The notes: a model not told the origin generated them from the sequence alone. Shown: positions 24,781 to 33,898, counted from the stretch's first letter. The stretch: DNA of 64,000 nucleotides from an uncultured bacterium (GCA_949297775.1 CASFTM010000006.1:1-64000), one strand, 5' to 3'. Translations and numbers: made by a program.

Positions 24781-25261
24781 GGCGTGGCGGCAGCTTTGCA
24801 CTTGGCTGGGCCAACACCGCTGGCTGGTTGCCGCGGGGGCTGGTATTTTGCTTTTGGACCGGCTGACCAAAGTGCTGGCGCTGATGTATTTGCCGCAGCA
24901 CCCGGTGGCGGTATGTCCGTTTTTTCATTTGACGTATGTGGAAAATACCGGGGCCGCCTTCGGTATGATGAAAAACGGCAATTTCCTGCTGATTTTTGTG
25001 ATGCTGGCTATTATTGTCTATATTGCGGCCAGTTGGCGGGAGCTGTGTTCGTACGGCAAAGGCGTCCAGTGGGGTTCCGTTTTTATTTTGGCGGGTGCAT
25101 TGGGCAATCTTTATGATAGAATAACTTTAGGATTTGTTGTAGACTTTTTGGACTTTCGGGTTTGGCCCGTATTTAATGTGGCTGATTCCTTTATTACCAT
25201 TGGCGGCTGTATGCTGGTGATGTCTTTGTTCATACGGCACGGGAAACGGGAGGAAAAATGA
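24773..25261 (+). CDS. lspA: Lipoprotein signal peptidase (signal peptidase II)
   Basis: 162 residues starting with GTG inside the ileS 3' end. Four membrane helices are visible. The catalytic aspartates are in GNLYDRITLGFVVDFLDF and FNVADSFI; the conserved LLDRLTK and ENTGAAFGM stretches are intact. It cleaves the signal peptide of diacylated prolipoproteins in the inner membrane. Several lipoprotein candidates lie in this window, including the next gene. Confidence 0.95.
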   Translation: MRKAWRQLCTWLGQHRWLVAAGAGILLLDRLTKVLALMYLPQHPVAVCPFFHLTYVENTGAAFGMMKNGNFLLIFVMLAIIVYIAASWRELCSYGKGVQWGSVFILAGALGNLYDRITLGFVVDFLDFRVWPVFNVADSFITIGGCMLVMSLFIRHGKREEK

Positions 25262-26244
25262 AAAAAGTATTAGGGTTGGCGGCGGCTGTACTGTTGTTGG
25301 CCGCGTGCGGAAGTGATACACGTCTTTTTAAACAAGCCCAGTTGGCTACCTCAAAAGGCAATTTCACCCAGGCAATGCAGCTCTATTCGCGCCTGATTAA
25401 GCAAGATCCGAACAACGCCTCCGCGTACGCCAACCGCGGTATTCTGTGGGAACGCCTCCCGGTAAAGGATGCCAAAGAACGCGCCAAAAACCGTGCCTAT
25501 GCTGAGCAAGATTACCAAAAAGCTATTGAACTGAATCCCAATATTCCCGAAACTTACAATAACCTTGGCGCTTTGTATATTGATATGGGCCGTTATTCCA
25601 ATGCAGTCTATTATTTGACCGAAGCGATTGTCCGCAATCCCAACTATTTTACCGCTTTGATGAACCGCGCCATTGCGTATTCCAAAATGGGCCGCTCTAT
25701 GGAAGCTCTGTCCGATTTTAACAGCGCTTTTAAACTGCGCCAGGATGAACCCTTGCTGTTCTTAAACCGCGGGTTGGCTTATTACAGCTTGGGCCAGTAT
25801 GAAGCCGCCGTGGACGATTATACTTACTTGATTTCGCTGACGCCCGACGACGCCCGCCCGTATCTGGAGCGCGCCCGCGCATTTATCAAATTGGGTTACC
25901 CCGCCAACGCCTATGCCGATTTGGAAGAAGCCGTTACTATTAAACCCACCTATGCGCTGGCCTATTATTATATGGGCGATTTGATGTACCGCAAAGGCGA
26001 AACCGACTATGCCCTGGGCTTGCTGGTAAAATCCAAAGAATTGGCCAGCCAATATGTGCCGACCTATGATTTAATGGGGGATATGCTTTCGGTGCAGGAC
26101 CCTGTGGCTGCGACTGCCAACTATATGGTGGCTAAAAAGCTGGACCCTGCCCACGCCGCTAAATACGACCGAAAAATCAGCATGATGCGCACCGAAGCCG
26201 GACGCGAACGGATATTGGCAGAGAGGTTCTTCCCCGGGAAATAA
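25258..26244 (+). CDS. TPR lipoprotein
   Basis: 328 residues. A lipoprotein signal with lipobox LLAAC puts the lipidated Cys at residue 17, the substrate type of the lspA product encoded just upstream (4-bp overlap). About eight TPR units follow, for example YNNLGALYIDMGRYSNAVYY and FLNRGLAYYSLGQYEAAVDDY. It should be a membrane-attached scaffold. No enzymatic motif. Confidence 0.88.
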   Translation: MKKVLGLAAAVLLLAACGSDTRLFKQAQLATSKGNFTQAMQLYSRLIKQDPNNASAYANRGILWERLPVKDAKERAKNRAYAEQDYQKAIELNPNIPETYNNLGALYIDMGRYSNAVYYLTEAIVRNPNYFTALMNRAIAYSKMGRSMEALSDFNSAFKLRQDEPLLFLNRGLAYYSLGQYEAAVDDYTYLISLTPDDARPYLERARAFIKLGYPANAYADLEEAVTIKPTYALAYYYMGDLMYRKGETDYALGLLVKSKELASQYVPTYDLMGDMLSVQDPVAATANYMVAKKLDPAHAAKYDRKISMMRTEAGRERILAERFFPGK

Positions 26245-26246
26245 CT

Positions 26247-28199
26247 ATGGTCCAGTCCTCTGCTTCTTCTTCCCTTCAGGAGCCGGCGGCTTTGTCGGTG
26301 CCTTCCAAGGCGTACACTTACCGCTTTTTTCTGTCGGCTTGTTTTTTGGTGCTGGTTTTGTTTTCGCTCACGTTCCGCCATTCGTCCGTGGGTATTTTTA
26401 TTTTGTGCTTAATGGATTGGCTGTTCTGCGCCGATGTGTTGGTGCGCTGTGCCGGTAAGGATATTTGGGAAGGACGGTGTACCTTTGCCGTATTGGTAAC
26501 CGTTTGTGCGGGCGCGGGGTTTGTTTATTCTTCTTTGAACACCTTTTTGACCACGAAACTTTATGGCCCGGTGCCGGATTTGTTCCTCTATACCGCTTTA
26601 TTGATTACGCTGGCCCTGTGGGCGGAACGCCGGTTGTCGCGCGAAAAAGAAAAAGCGCGTGTGTTTATCAAAAAACTGGATGATTTCTTGCCCAAGTCCG
26701 GGCGGCTGTGTGTGGACCGGCGCTTTCGCAAAGTGTTTGCCAATGAACTCCAAAAAGGAGATTTGATTTATGTAAAACCGGGCGAACGCCTGCCGGCTGA
26801 CGGTATCCTGCGCAAAGGGAAAACTTCTATTGACGAACAGCTCATCACCGGCAATATGCTGCCCACTTCCAAAACGGTCGGCAGTCGCGTGTATGCGGGG
26901 ACGCTCAATAAGTCGGCGGATGTATATATTGAAGTGACGGATGTACTGGCGGATTCGGCTCTTATGAGCGTAATGAACGCCATTAAACAAGGGGAGCGCC
27001 ACCGCAGTACTTTTAAAAGCGTATTGGATTCTTTTTCTTCCTGGCTGTTGCCGCTTTTGCTGCTGGCGGCTGGGGGAACATACGCTTTATGGTTGCACGC
27101 GTATGGAACGGCGCATTGGTTTACGTATTTGGGCGTGTTTTTGTTTATTTTGGGGTTTGCCTGCCCGGTGGCTTTTGTGTTTGTGGCCATTTTCCCGTTT
27201 TTCTTTACCCGTTCCGGTGCGCGCCGGCTGAAAATTAAAATTCAAAATATGTATGTGCTGGAAGAACTCTTCCGCGCCGATACGGTATTTTTTGATAAAA
27301 CCGGTACGCTGACGTATGGTGAACTGCGCGTTTCCGGCCTCTATCCGGCTCCGGACGTAACCGAAAAAGCCCTGCTGGAAACGATTGCCACCGCCGAACA
27401 ATTAGTGGACGGTCCGTTTGCGGATGCTATTAACCTGTGCGCGAAGGAACATAAAATCCGCACGAAACGCTTATTGTGTTTTGACGTGCTGCCCGGGTTG
27501 GGGGTGGAGGCCACTTGCGGCGGAGATAAAATCCTGGCGGGGCGCACCCAATGGCTGGAGGAACGGGGAATAGCCACTTCAGCCAAAATCGCTACGGCGG
27601 CGGAAGCAGTGGTGTGCGTGGCGCGCAACGATAAATTTTTGGGGTATTTGACGCTGTCGGACGAATTGCGCCCCGGCGCCAAAGAAATGATTGATTTGCT
27701 CAAATCCCTGGGAAAGGACGTGGTGCTGGTGTCCGGCGATAACGAAACTTCCGTTTCGGTAATGGCGCGTGCCGCCGGCATTGAAAAAATGAACTTTAAC
27801 GTGCTTCCCAAAACCAAGGCGGAAATTATTTCCAACCTGCGCGCGTTGGGCAAGCGGGTGGTGATGGTGGGGGATGGATTTAACGACATTATTGCCCTGT
27901 TGCGGGCGGACGGAGGCGTGGTGTTTGCGTCCGGGCGCAATGTGTATAATAACTGGGTGGACGTAATTGTGAAAGGGCGGGATTTGTTTCCGGTGGCCCA
28001 TTTGTTTACGTTAAATAAAAAATTACGCCGGGTGGTTCTTTCCAATGCCCTGTTGGCGTTTTTGCTAAACGGTATGCTGGCGGCCTGGCTGTTGTGGCGT
28101 ATACCGCAACAGGCTGGCTGGGTGCTCCCTGTCGGGGGGGCGCTGGCTGTTGTGCTGGTGATTTTTTTAAATTCAATAAGGATGATTAAAATAAAATGA
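26247..28199 (+). CDS. Degenerate P1B-like P-type ATPase
   Basis: 650 residues with the membrane, actuator and HAD modules of metal-type P-type ATPases and no N-terminal metal-binding domain. The phosphorylation motif DKTGTLTYGE (about 350) and the hinge GDGFND (about 541) are intact. Three normally invariant features are altered: the actuator TGE is TGN (EQLITGNMLP, about 190), the membrane CPx motif is CPV (about 304), and the N-domain HP pair is GP (VDGPFADA). Loss of the TGE glutamate should slow dephosphorylation strongly. The protein may be a very slow pump, a sensor or a regulator. It begins 2 bp after the TPR lipoprotein and overlaps queF by 4 bp. Confidence 0.8.
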   Translation: MVQSSASSSLQEPAALSVPSKAYTYRFFLSACFLVLVLFSLTFRHSSVGIFILCLMDWLFCADVLVRCAGKDIWEGRCTFAVLVTVCAGAGFVYSSLNTFLTTKLYGPVPDLFLYTALLITLALWAERRLSREKEKARVFIKKLDDFLPKSGRLCVDRRFRKVFANELQKGDLIYVKPGERLPADGILRKGKTSIDEQLITGNMLPTSKTVGSRVYAGTLNKSADVYIEVTDVLADSALMSVMNAIKQGERHRSTFKSVLDSFSSWLLPLLLLAAGGTYALWLHAYGTAHWFTYLGVFLFILGFACPVAFVFVAIFPFFFTRSGARRLKIKIQNMYVLEELFRADTVFFDKTGTLTYGELRVSGLYPAPDVTEKALLETIATAEQLVDGPFADAINLCAKEHKIRTKRLLCFDVLPGLGVEATCGGDKILAGRTQWLEERGIATSAKIATAAEAVVCVARNDKFLGYLTLSDELRPGAKEMIDLLKSLGKDVVLVSGDNETSVSVMARAAGIEKMNFNVLPKTKAEIISNLRALGKRVVMVGDGFNDIIALLRADGGVVFASGRNVYNNWVDVIVKGRDLFPVAHLFTLNKKLRRVVLSNALLAFLLNGMLAAWLLWRIPQQAGWVLPVGGALAVVLVIFLNSIRMIKIK

Positions 28200-28603
28200 C
28201 ACAAACCCACGATATTGACTTTGGCTATACTTCGGACCATGCCCGCAAAAATGCGGATGCCGTGCTGCCCCAAATCCAATGCTGGCCCAACCAGTATAAA
28301 CGCGATTACGACATTAAAATTGAATTGCCGGAATTTACTTCCGTCTGCCCCAAAACCGGGCTGCCGGATTTTGGCGTCATTACCATAGAATATATACCTG
28401 ATGAATGGTGTTTGGAACTCAAATCATTAAAATACTATTTGTTGGAATACCGCGATATGGGGATTTTTATGGAAAATATCGCCAATAAAATTTTAGACGA
28501 TGTGGTAAAAGCCTGTCAGCCGAAAAAAGCTGTCGTGACGGGCGTATTTACGCCGCGCGGCGGGCTGCGCTCGGTAATTACCGCCAAATACGAGAAAAAA
28601 TAA
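28196..28603 (+). CDS. queF: NADPH-dependent 7-cyano-7-deazaguanine reductase QueF
   Basis: 135 residues, the short unimodular QueF. Catalytic Cys in EFTSVCPKTGLPDFG, substrate-binding Glu in LELKSLKYYLLEYRD and the segment GVFTPRGGL are present. It reduces preQ0 to preQ1 in queuosine synthesis. No other queuosine gene is adjacent and no preQ1 riboswitch is seen; it is embedded in an operon of unrelated genes. Confidence 0.94.
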   Translation: MTQTHDIDFGYTSDHARKNADAVLPQIQCWPNQYKRDYDIKIELPEFTSVCPKTGLPDFGVITIEYIPDEWCLELKSLKYYLLEYRDMGIFMENIANKILDDVVKACQPKKAVVTGVFTPRGGLRSVITAKYEKK

Positions 28604-29319
28604 TGAATAAACAAACTTTGCTCCGCGCCGGTGTGTTAGCGGTAATGTTTTGTGCGGGGATAGCCGCGGTGCGCATTTGGGACGCCTGGCGTACGCCCAC
28701 CCCGGCGGAACCCGTCCGAATGCCTGGCAGCGAGTCCCTGCTTATAGTGGATATGAAGGGCGCGGCTGAGCCGGAAGGGGTGGTGGATGTGTCCGAACCG
28801 GAATATGTGGACGATTCGCAAGTGCCTTCCCAACTTACCAAAATAAAAGTGCAGGGGTTAGCGCGGGTGGTTTCCCGCAGCGGGGACGAAATTGACGCCC
28901 CCTCAGAAGAAGAACCCCGCCAACCGGTTGTGTTGGGCGATGTGGACCATACGGCTGTTCCGTCCGCTACGGCCCCGGTTAAAATGGACCCGTCTGCGGA
29001 AAAGAGCAATATGTCTATGATTGACGCCCCGGTGCAGGTGCGGGTAATTAAAACATTGGACGATTATAAAAAGTTCAAACAAAAAGCCCGTGGCAAATAT
29101 CCTTCGGCGGATTTTTCCAAAGACTATATTGTGGTGTTGGAGTCCGCCAGCAATCTGCCCGATAAAGTGTTTGAAATCCAGGACGTACAGGAAAAAGACG
29201 GAAAAATGTTGGTTATTTACCGTGTAAATATCTTTGGTTTGGACCAAAAAACCAATACCCACAGCGCCGTGCGCATTGATAAACGCGATTTGCCGGTGGA
29301 ATTAAAACAGGTTTTGTAG
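28603..29319 (+). CDS. Membrane-anchored protein with a PrcB-like C-terminal domain
   Basis: 238 residues. One N-terminal membrane helix (about 8-24) anchors the protein; residues 30-140 are acidic and Pro-rich, probably disordered. The last 90 residues resemble the C-terminal domain of PrcB, the small subunit of a protease complex in spirochetes: TLDDYKKFK, DFSKDYIVVLES and KMLVIYRVNIFG match its strand pattern. The match is by eye and moderate. It overlaps queF by one base (TAATG) and ends the operon. TAG is its stop codon, showing that TAG is a normal stop in this genome. Confidence 0.6.
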   Translation: MNKQTLLRAGVLAVMFCAGIAAVRIWDAWRTPTPAEPVRMPGSESLLIVDMKGAAEPEGVVDVSEPEYVDDSQVPSQLTKIKVQGLARVVSRSGDEIDAPSEEEPRQPVVLGDVDHTAVPSATAPVKMDPSAEKSNMSMIDAPVQVRVIKTLDDYKKFKQKARGKYPSADFSKDYIVVLESASNLPDKVFEIQDVQEKDGKMLVIYRVNIFGLDQKTNTHSAVRIDKRDLPVELKQVL

Positions 29320-29344
29320 AGTTAGACGGTAATGTAAGACTAAG

Positions 29345-29369
29345 AACCCGGCTTTAGGCCGGGTTTTTT
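29345..29369 (+). terminator. Terminator of the ileS - queF operon
   Basis: AACCCGGC, loop TTTAG, GCCGGGTT, then a T run. Confidence 0.85.
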
Positions 29370-29626
29370 GCAAACGATGTCATCAGTATCTGTTTGTTTC
29401 AGAAGACGTACGCCCGGCGCATGCCAAGATTTTATCGGATGGACGTATCCCGGCTGCTATTAAGCCCTGTTCCGGTTAAAATACCGCTGATAAACAACGC
29501 AAAAGTACAATCAGGCTTAGCGGACGAGATAGGCCGGGGGGGCGGGCGTTCCCAGGGGTATTCTTGCGGCACTCATTTTGGCAAAAGCATAGACGGTGTA
29601 CGGCACGGACTGCCGAAGGACAGGAA
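29370..29626. other. Intergenic stretch between two terminators, no gene recognised
   Basis: About 257 bases between the operon terminator and the HU terminator. No frame has family resemblance or a good ribosome-binding site; the longest open frames are Arg/Gly/Pro-rich and look random. Its base composition is similar to the flanking genes, so a structured RNA or a decayed gene is possible. It does not match tmRNA, SRP RNA or tRNA signatures that I can recognise. Confidence 0.4.
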
Positions 29627-29650
29627 AAACCGGGTTTTAAAACCCGGTTT
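29627..29650 (-). terminator. Terminator of the HU gene
   Basis: A perfect 24-base palindrome built from AAACCGGG and CCCGGTTT, immediately after the HU stop codon, extended by two T on the minus strand. Confidence 0.7.
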
Positions 29651-29652
29651 AA

Positions 29653-29916
29653 TTATTTTTTCAGCAGATTTTCGGAAGGTTTAAACCGTACTTTCTGTTT
29701 GGCCGGCACTTGCACCTTGTCCCCTGTTTTGGGGTTGCGGCGTGTGACGGGGCGGGCGGTTTTTAAATGGAACGAGCCAAAGTTGCTGATGACTACTTTG
29801 CCGTCGCGTTTTAAACCGTGTTTAATGATTTCAAAAACTTTATCTACCGACATTTTGGCTTGTTTTTTGTCCAATACGTGTCGGGTTAAATGGCGGATTA
29901 CATCGTCCTTATTCAT
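29653..29916 (-). CDS. HU/IHF-family DNA-binding protein
   Basis: 87 residues, typical HU size. N-terminal helices MNKDDVIRHLTRHVLDKKQ, then the conserved VVISNFGSFHLK and the arm region RPVTRRNPKTGDKVQVPAKQKV with the prolines that insert into DNA. The C terminus VRFKPSENLLK is standard. It binds and bends DNA as a dimer. It lies about 50 bp downstream of gpsA on the same strand. Confidence 0.93.
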   Translation of the reverse strand: MNKDDVIRHLTRHVLDKKQAKMSVDKVFEIIKHGLKRDGKVVISNFGSFHLKTARPVTRRNPKTGDKVQVPAKQKVRFKPSENLLKK

Positions 29917-29966
29917 TTGTATTTCTTCCTTTTTAACGGTCCTGCGCGCAGGGCGCAGACGGTAAA

Positions 29967-30971
29967 TTATTTATTGCCCCGGTTGGTAAATCCCATGGCG
30001 TGCAGCAGCACCCAGGGCTTTTGCCCTTGGCAGACAATCTTCCAAATAGCGTCCACAATCGGGGTTTTTAAATTGTTTTTGCGCGCAATATCGTACACGC
30101 TTTGTACGGAATTTACGCCTTCGGCAATGGTACCGACTTCTTTTTTGGCTTCTTCCAGCGAAAGGCCGGAACCCAATTTTTCGCCCAAGCGGCGGTTTCT
30201 GGAAATGGCGGACATACCGGTTAAAATAGCGTCGCCAAATCCGGCTAAGCTGTATACCGTGCCCGGCTGACCGCCCTGGCTGACGATGATGTCATTCATC
30301 TCCTGCATGGCCTGCGTAATGAGCGCGGCTTTGGAGTTGGCTCCGTCGCCGATGCCGTCAATCACGCCGCAGCCGATAGCCAGTACGTTTTTAATGCCAC
30401 CGCCGTATTCCACTCCGCGCCGGTCGGACGAAGGCACCACGATAATCGGGTCCCCGCTCATCACGTCGCGGATTTCGTCCACCAGGGCCGGATCCTTGCC
30501 GGCAAGCATAATTTTGGTCGGCACATTTTGCGCCACTTCCAGTGCAAAACTTGGGCCGGAAAAGGCCATCGCTTTGTCTTTTAACTGGGGGAGTTCTTCT
30601 TCAATCAGTTCGCAAATGGTTTTAAAGGTTTTGTCCTCAATACCCTTGGAGGCGCTTACCACCGGTACCGCGCGCCCGTTTAACAACGGTTTTAGCTGTT
30701 CGCGGCAGAAGGAGCGGATGGCCTTGGAGGAAATGACGAAAATAATCAAATCCGTATCTTTGACGGCTTCTTCCACGTTGCCCGTCAGGCGGATATTGTC
30801 GTGAATTTTAAAATTGGGGATATTCGGATGGCGGCCAATGGTTTTAAGCACATTTAGCAGCTGTTCGTTGTATTCCCACAGCGATACGGCATACCCCTTG
30901 CGCGCCAAATGCTGGGCGATGACGCTGCCCCAAATGCCGGCGCCGAAAACGGTAATTTTATTTATTTTCAT
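29967..30971 (-). CDS. gpsA: Glycerol-3-phosphate dehydrogenase (NAD(P)+)
   Basis: About 334 residues from the ATG at 30971, which begins MKINKITVFGAGIWGSVIA, the Rossmann motif G-x-G-x-x-G (with Ile and Ser variants). An upstream TTG at 31001 would add ten charged residues. Other signatures are SASKGIEDKTFK, FSGPSFALEVA, YGGGIKNVLAIGCGVIDG, and the late GFGDAILT. It makes sn-glycerol 3-phosphate for phospholipids. It overlaps the end of plsY by 14 bp; plsY uses its product. Confidence 0.95.
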   Translation of the reverse strand: MKINKITVFGAGIWGSVIAQHLARKGYAVSLWEYNEQLLNVLKTIGRHPNIPNFKIHDNIRLTGNVEEAVKDTDLIIFVISSKAIRSFCREQLKPLLNGRAVPVVSASKGIEDKTFKTICELIEEELPQLKDKAMAFSGPSFALEVAQNVPTKIMLAGKDPALVDEIRDVMSGDPIIVVPSSDRRGVEYGGGIKNVLAIGCGVIDGIGDGANSKAALITQAMQEMNDIIVSQGGQPGTVYSLAGFGDAILTGMSAISRNRRLGEKLGSGLSLEEAKKEVGTIAEGVNSVQSVYDIARKNNLKTPIVDAIWKIVCQGQKPWVLLHAMGFTNRGNK

Positions 30972-31596
30972 TTGCTTTTCTCTTTTTGGCGCCGTCTTCA
31001 AATTTTAATTCTTTTTGCGCCAGCAGCCGTTTGATGTTCGGTACGTGCTTATAGATGACCAGCAACGCCACCGCCGTAACCATTAAGTTGACGGACAGCG
31101 GATGGCTGCCGATAAAGAAACTGGCAATCGGCAAAACGATGCACGCACAAATGGAACCGATAGAAATGCGCCCCCACAGGGCCACGCACACTACAAACGA
31201 CGCAAAGGCAATAGCGGTGGGAATGGGCAGCAACGCGGCGAATACACCCGCCGAGGTGGCAACGCCTTTCCCGCCGCGGAATTTAAGGTAAATCGTCCAC
31301 ATATGGCCCAAAATGGCGATCACGCCGCACGCAATGGCCACCCAATAGCTTTCCGGGCAGTAGTGGCGCGCCAAGCAAACCGGGATAAACCCCTTTAAAC
31401 CGTCTATTAAAAAAGTGGATATGCCGGCCCATTTGCCTACGGTGCGGTAAACATTGGCCGCGCCGGGGTTGCCGGAGCCGTGTTCGCGGATGTCAATGCC
31501 CATCGCCCGTTTGGCGATGAGGTAGCCGGTCGGGACGGACCCGAGCAAATAACTGAATAAAACGAGTATAATAACGGTCGTAGTCATATATTCCAT
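30958..31596 (-). CDS. plsY: Acyl-phosphate:glycerol-3-phosphate acyltransferase PlsY
   Basis: 212 residues with about five membrane helices. The three cytoplasmic PlsY motifs are visible: SGNPGAANVYRTVGK, the glycine-rich KFRGGKGVATSAGVF, and the late HVPNIKRLL. It acylates glycerol-3-phosphate in the first step of phospholipid synthesis. It is followed by gpsA, a common pairing. Confidence 0.95.
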   Translation of the reverse strand: MEYMTTTVIILVLFSYLLGSVPTGYLIAKRAMGIDIREHGSGNPGAANVYRTVGKWAGISTFLIDGLKGFIPVCLARHYCPESYWVAIACGVIAILGHMWTIYLKFRGGKGVATSAGVFAALLPIPTAIAFASFVVCVALWGRISIGSICACIVLPIASFFIGSHPLSVNLMVTAVALLVIYKHVPNIKRLLAQKELKFEDGAKKRKANENK

Positions 31597-31678
31597 TATA
31601 TTAAATTTAGAGGTTTAGAAAAGCGGGTATCTGTGCAATAAAATGGAAAATTCGGTGTTTTTTATATAGACTAATAAT

Positions 31679-32668
31679 ATGAGAAAGTTTACATTATTGT
31701 TTATTTATAGCGTGTGTGCTCCTTTTCTTTTTGCAGCCAAGCCGGCCCCGGAGCCGGTTAATGAGAATGCTTTCTTGGTGCAAAAAGAAATTTCCGTTTG
31801 GCCTACGGATAAAACCTTTGACAGCCAAGTGCCCATATACAGCTGCCAGGCGGTGCGCCTGGATAAAAATTGGTTCTTAACGGCTGCCCATTGTGTGTAT
31901 TCGGCCTGTGCGGCGCGCCCGTGCACGGTGGATATTACGTTGGCGGAGTCCGAAGGTCTTTTGGCACGGGCTCGGGTCAAGCATAGCACATCTTCGCAAA
32001 GTGTATTTATTTACAGGGGGTTTTTCCCGGAGCAAAACCGCATCAGCGGGATGGATGTGGCGTTGATTAAGCTGGATCCGAAAAAGGCCGAATTTTCCTA
32101 TGTGGATTTAGAAGACGGAAATCCCGTCACGCCGGAAGTATTCCGCAACAAGCTGCAGCTGGACCCCGAGGCATATGCCCAGCTTAATGCCCAGGGCGTG
32201 CGCTTGCTGAGCGTGGCAAATGCCCCTACCGTTCGGTTAAAACCGCAGATTGTGGTACCCAAAACAACCGCTGGGGTGGTGTCTTATTTGCCGGGGCATT
32301 CGCCGGAAGTGTATTATGTGGGGCAATTGCAGCACTTTATTTCGCCCGGTTTTGGCGTGCGCCAGGGCAATTCCGGCGGGGGCGTGTTTACGCGCTCCGG
32401 CGATTTGGTGGGGATTGTATCTTCCTTACTTTATAACAAAGAAGGGACGGCGTCGTTCCACGATATGGACGGCAAAACGGTGCTGACATTGAAAAATGCC
32501 GATGAACTGTTTATGTTTACCGGATTTAACGGGACTACGCTTAACTTCATCCGCAATAAAGTGCCCCATTTGCGTACGGTGCGTGTGCTGCCGGACTATG
32601 CCGAGAAAAGCAACAAGACGTTTGATATGATCGTAAAAGCCGAGGAAGAAACTTCAATGCAGTTTTAA
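31679..32668 (+). CDS. Exported trypsin-like serine protease
   Basis: 329 residues with a signal peptide (LLFIYSVCAPFLFA). The catalytic triad is complete: His in LTAAHCVYSACAARPC (about 70), Asp in GMDVALIKLD (about 125) and Ser in RQGNSGGGVFT (about 231). It belongs to the chymotrypsin fold (S1-like). No PDZ domain is present, so it is not DegP. The four Cys around the His may form disulfides. It stands alone, overlapping the end of hflX by 15 bp in convergent orientation. Substrate unknown. Confidence 0.88.
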   Translation: MRKFTLLFIYSVCAPFLFAAKPAPEPVNENAFLVQKEISVWPTDKTFDSQVPIYSCQAVRLDKNWFLTAAHCVYSACAARPCTVDITLAESEGLLARARVKHSTSSQSVFIYRGFFPEQNRISGMDVALIKLDPKKAEFSYVDLEDGNPVTPEVFRNKLQLDPEAYAQLNAQGVRLLSVANAPTVRLKPQIVVPKTTAGVVSYLPGHSPEVYYVGQLQHFISPGFGVRQGNSGGGVFTRSGDLVGIVSSLLYNKEGTASFHDMDGKTVLTLKNADELFMFTGFNGTTLNFIRNKVPHLRTVRVLPDYAEKSNKTFDMIVKAEEETSMQF

Positions 32669-33898
32669 CATTTTTTGTAAACTGGCAAAATTGCCGTCCG
32701 TGGCCATCAGCGTAAGCTCCAGCGCCCCGGACGGTTTTTCATTCCGCCCGGTAACGATGGCTTTTTCGTAAATTTTGCCCAATAACCCGAATTCCTCCGG
32801 CGCTAGCAGCAAACGGTGCAGCTTCCAGCGGAGGGCTACTGCTTCTTCCACTTTTTCCAGCAGGTCGGTAAGGCCTTGGTTCCTTCCGGCGCTAATCAGC
32901 ACGGCGTGCGGGTGCTGTTCTTGCAAGAGCTGTTTTCGTGCGGGGGAAAGCAAATCCGCTTTATTCAGCACGTCAATGACGGGGGTGTTTTTGGCTCCCA
33001 GGTCGGTAATAATTTGGCGCACGGTGGCGGCCTGTTCGGGCTGGTGGGGGGAAGAGGCGTCCTGCACGTGCAGGATAACGTCTGCAAAAGTGGTTTCTTC
33101 CAGCGTGGCGCGGAAGGAGCTGACCAGGCTGTGCGGCAATTTTTGGATAAACCCTACCGTATCCGTAAAAAGCATTTCGCCTCCGGCGGGCATATGCACG
33201 CGGCGGGTGGTGGGGTCTAAGGTGGCAAAGAGTTTATCGTCCGCATATACGGCGCTCTGGCGCGTGAGCGCGTTTAAGAGCGTGCTTTTGCCGGCGTTTG
33301 TGTAGCCCACGATGGCAATTTGCGGCAAGGGGATTTGCCCGCGCCGCGCACGGCGCAGGGAACGTTCCTTTTTTACTTGGTCAATTTCCTTTTCCAGTTT
33401 GCTGATGCGCAGGCGCAGGCGGCGTTTGTCGTATTCCAGCTTTGTTTCGCCGGGGCCGCGCAGGCCGATGCCGCCTTTCTGCTGCATTAAAGCGGTGCCC
33501 TGCCCGCCCAAACGCGGCAAGAGATATTTCAGCTGGGCCAACTCCACTTGCAGTTTGCCTTCCTGGGTGCGGGCTCGCTGGGCGAAAATATCCAAAATCA
33601 GGCGGGTGCGGTCTATCACTTTGGCGGGGATGACTTTTTCCAAATTTTTTTGCTGTGCGGGGGAAATTTCATCGTCAAAAATGACGGCTTGCGCCTGGGT
33701 CAGGCGTACGTCTTGGGCGATTTCTTCCATTTTTCCGCTGCCGATTAATGCGGCGGCGCTGAAGGCTTGCACGCGCACGCGCCAAATGTTAACCACTTCC
33801 GCTCCCGCTGTGTGGGCCAGGCGGCGGAGTTCTTCCAGCGATTCTTCGTTCGTGTGTTGATTTTTCAGGCAGACGCTTACTAATAGTACCCGTTCCAT
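32654..33898 (-). CDS. hflX: GTPase HflX
   Basis: 414 residues. The N-terminal HflX domain contains GTALMQQKGGIGLRGPGETK, a signature of the family. The GTPase domain has G1 GYTNAGKSTLLNAL (about 200), G3 DTVGFI and G4 NKAD. HflX binds 50S and stalled 70S ribosomes and splits them under stress. The C terminus after the G domain is normal in length. Confidence 0.95.
   Translation of the reverse strand: MERVLLVSVCLKNQHTNEESLEELRRLAHTAGAEVVNIWRVRVQAFSAAALIGSGKMEEIAQDVRLTQAQAVIFDDEISPAQQKNLEKVIPAKVIDRTRLILDIFAQRARTQEGKLQVELAQLKYLLPRLGGQGTALMQQKGGIGLRGPGETKLEYDKRRLRLRISKLEKEIDQVKKERSLRRARRGQIPLPQIAIVGYTNAGKSTLLNALTRQSAVYADDKLFATLDPTTRRVHMPAGGEMLFTDTVGFIQKLPHSLVSSFRATLEETTFADVILHVQDASSPHQPEQAATVRQIITDLGAKNTPVIDVLNKADLLSPARKQLLQEQHPHAVLISAGRNQGLTDLLEKVEEAVALRWKLHRLLLAPEEFGLLGKIYEKAIVTGRNEKPSGALELTLMATDGNFASLQKMLKLH

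Noticed and set aside
28100-28200. preQ1 riboswitch before queF
   Set aside because: queF overlaps the upstream ATPase gene; no room and no H-type pseudoknot pattern.
29394-29684. Plus-strand frame between the PrcB-like gene and HU
   Set aside because: Its composition looks random, it crosses the HU terminator and it runs into the antisense of the HU gene.
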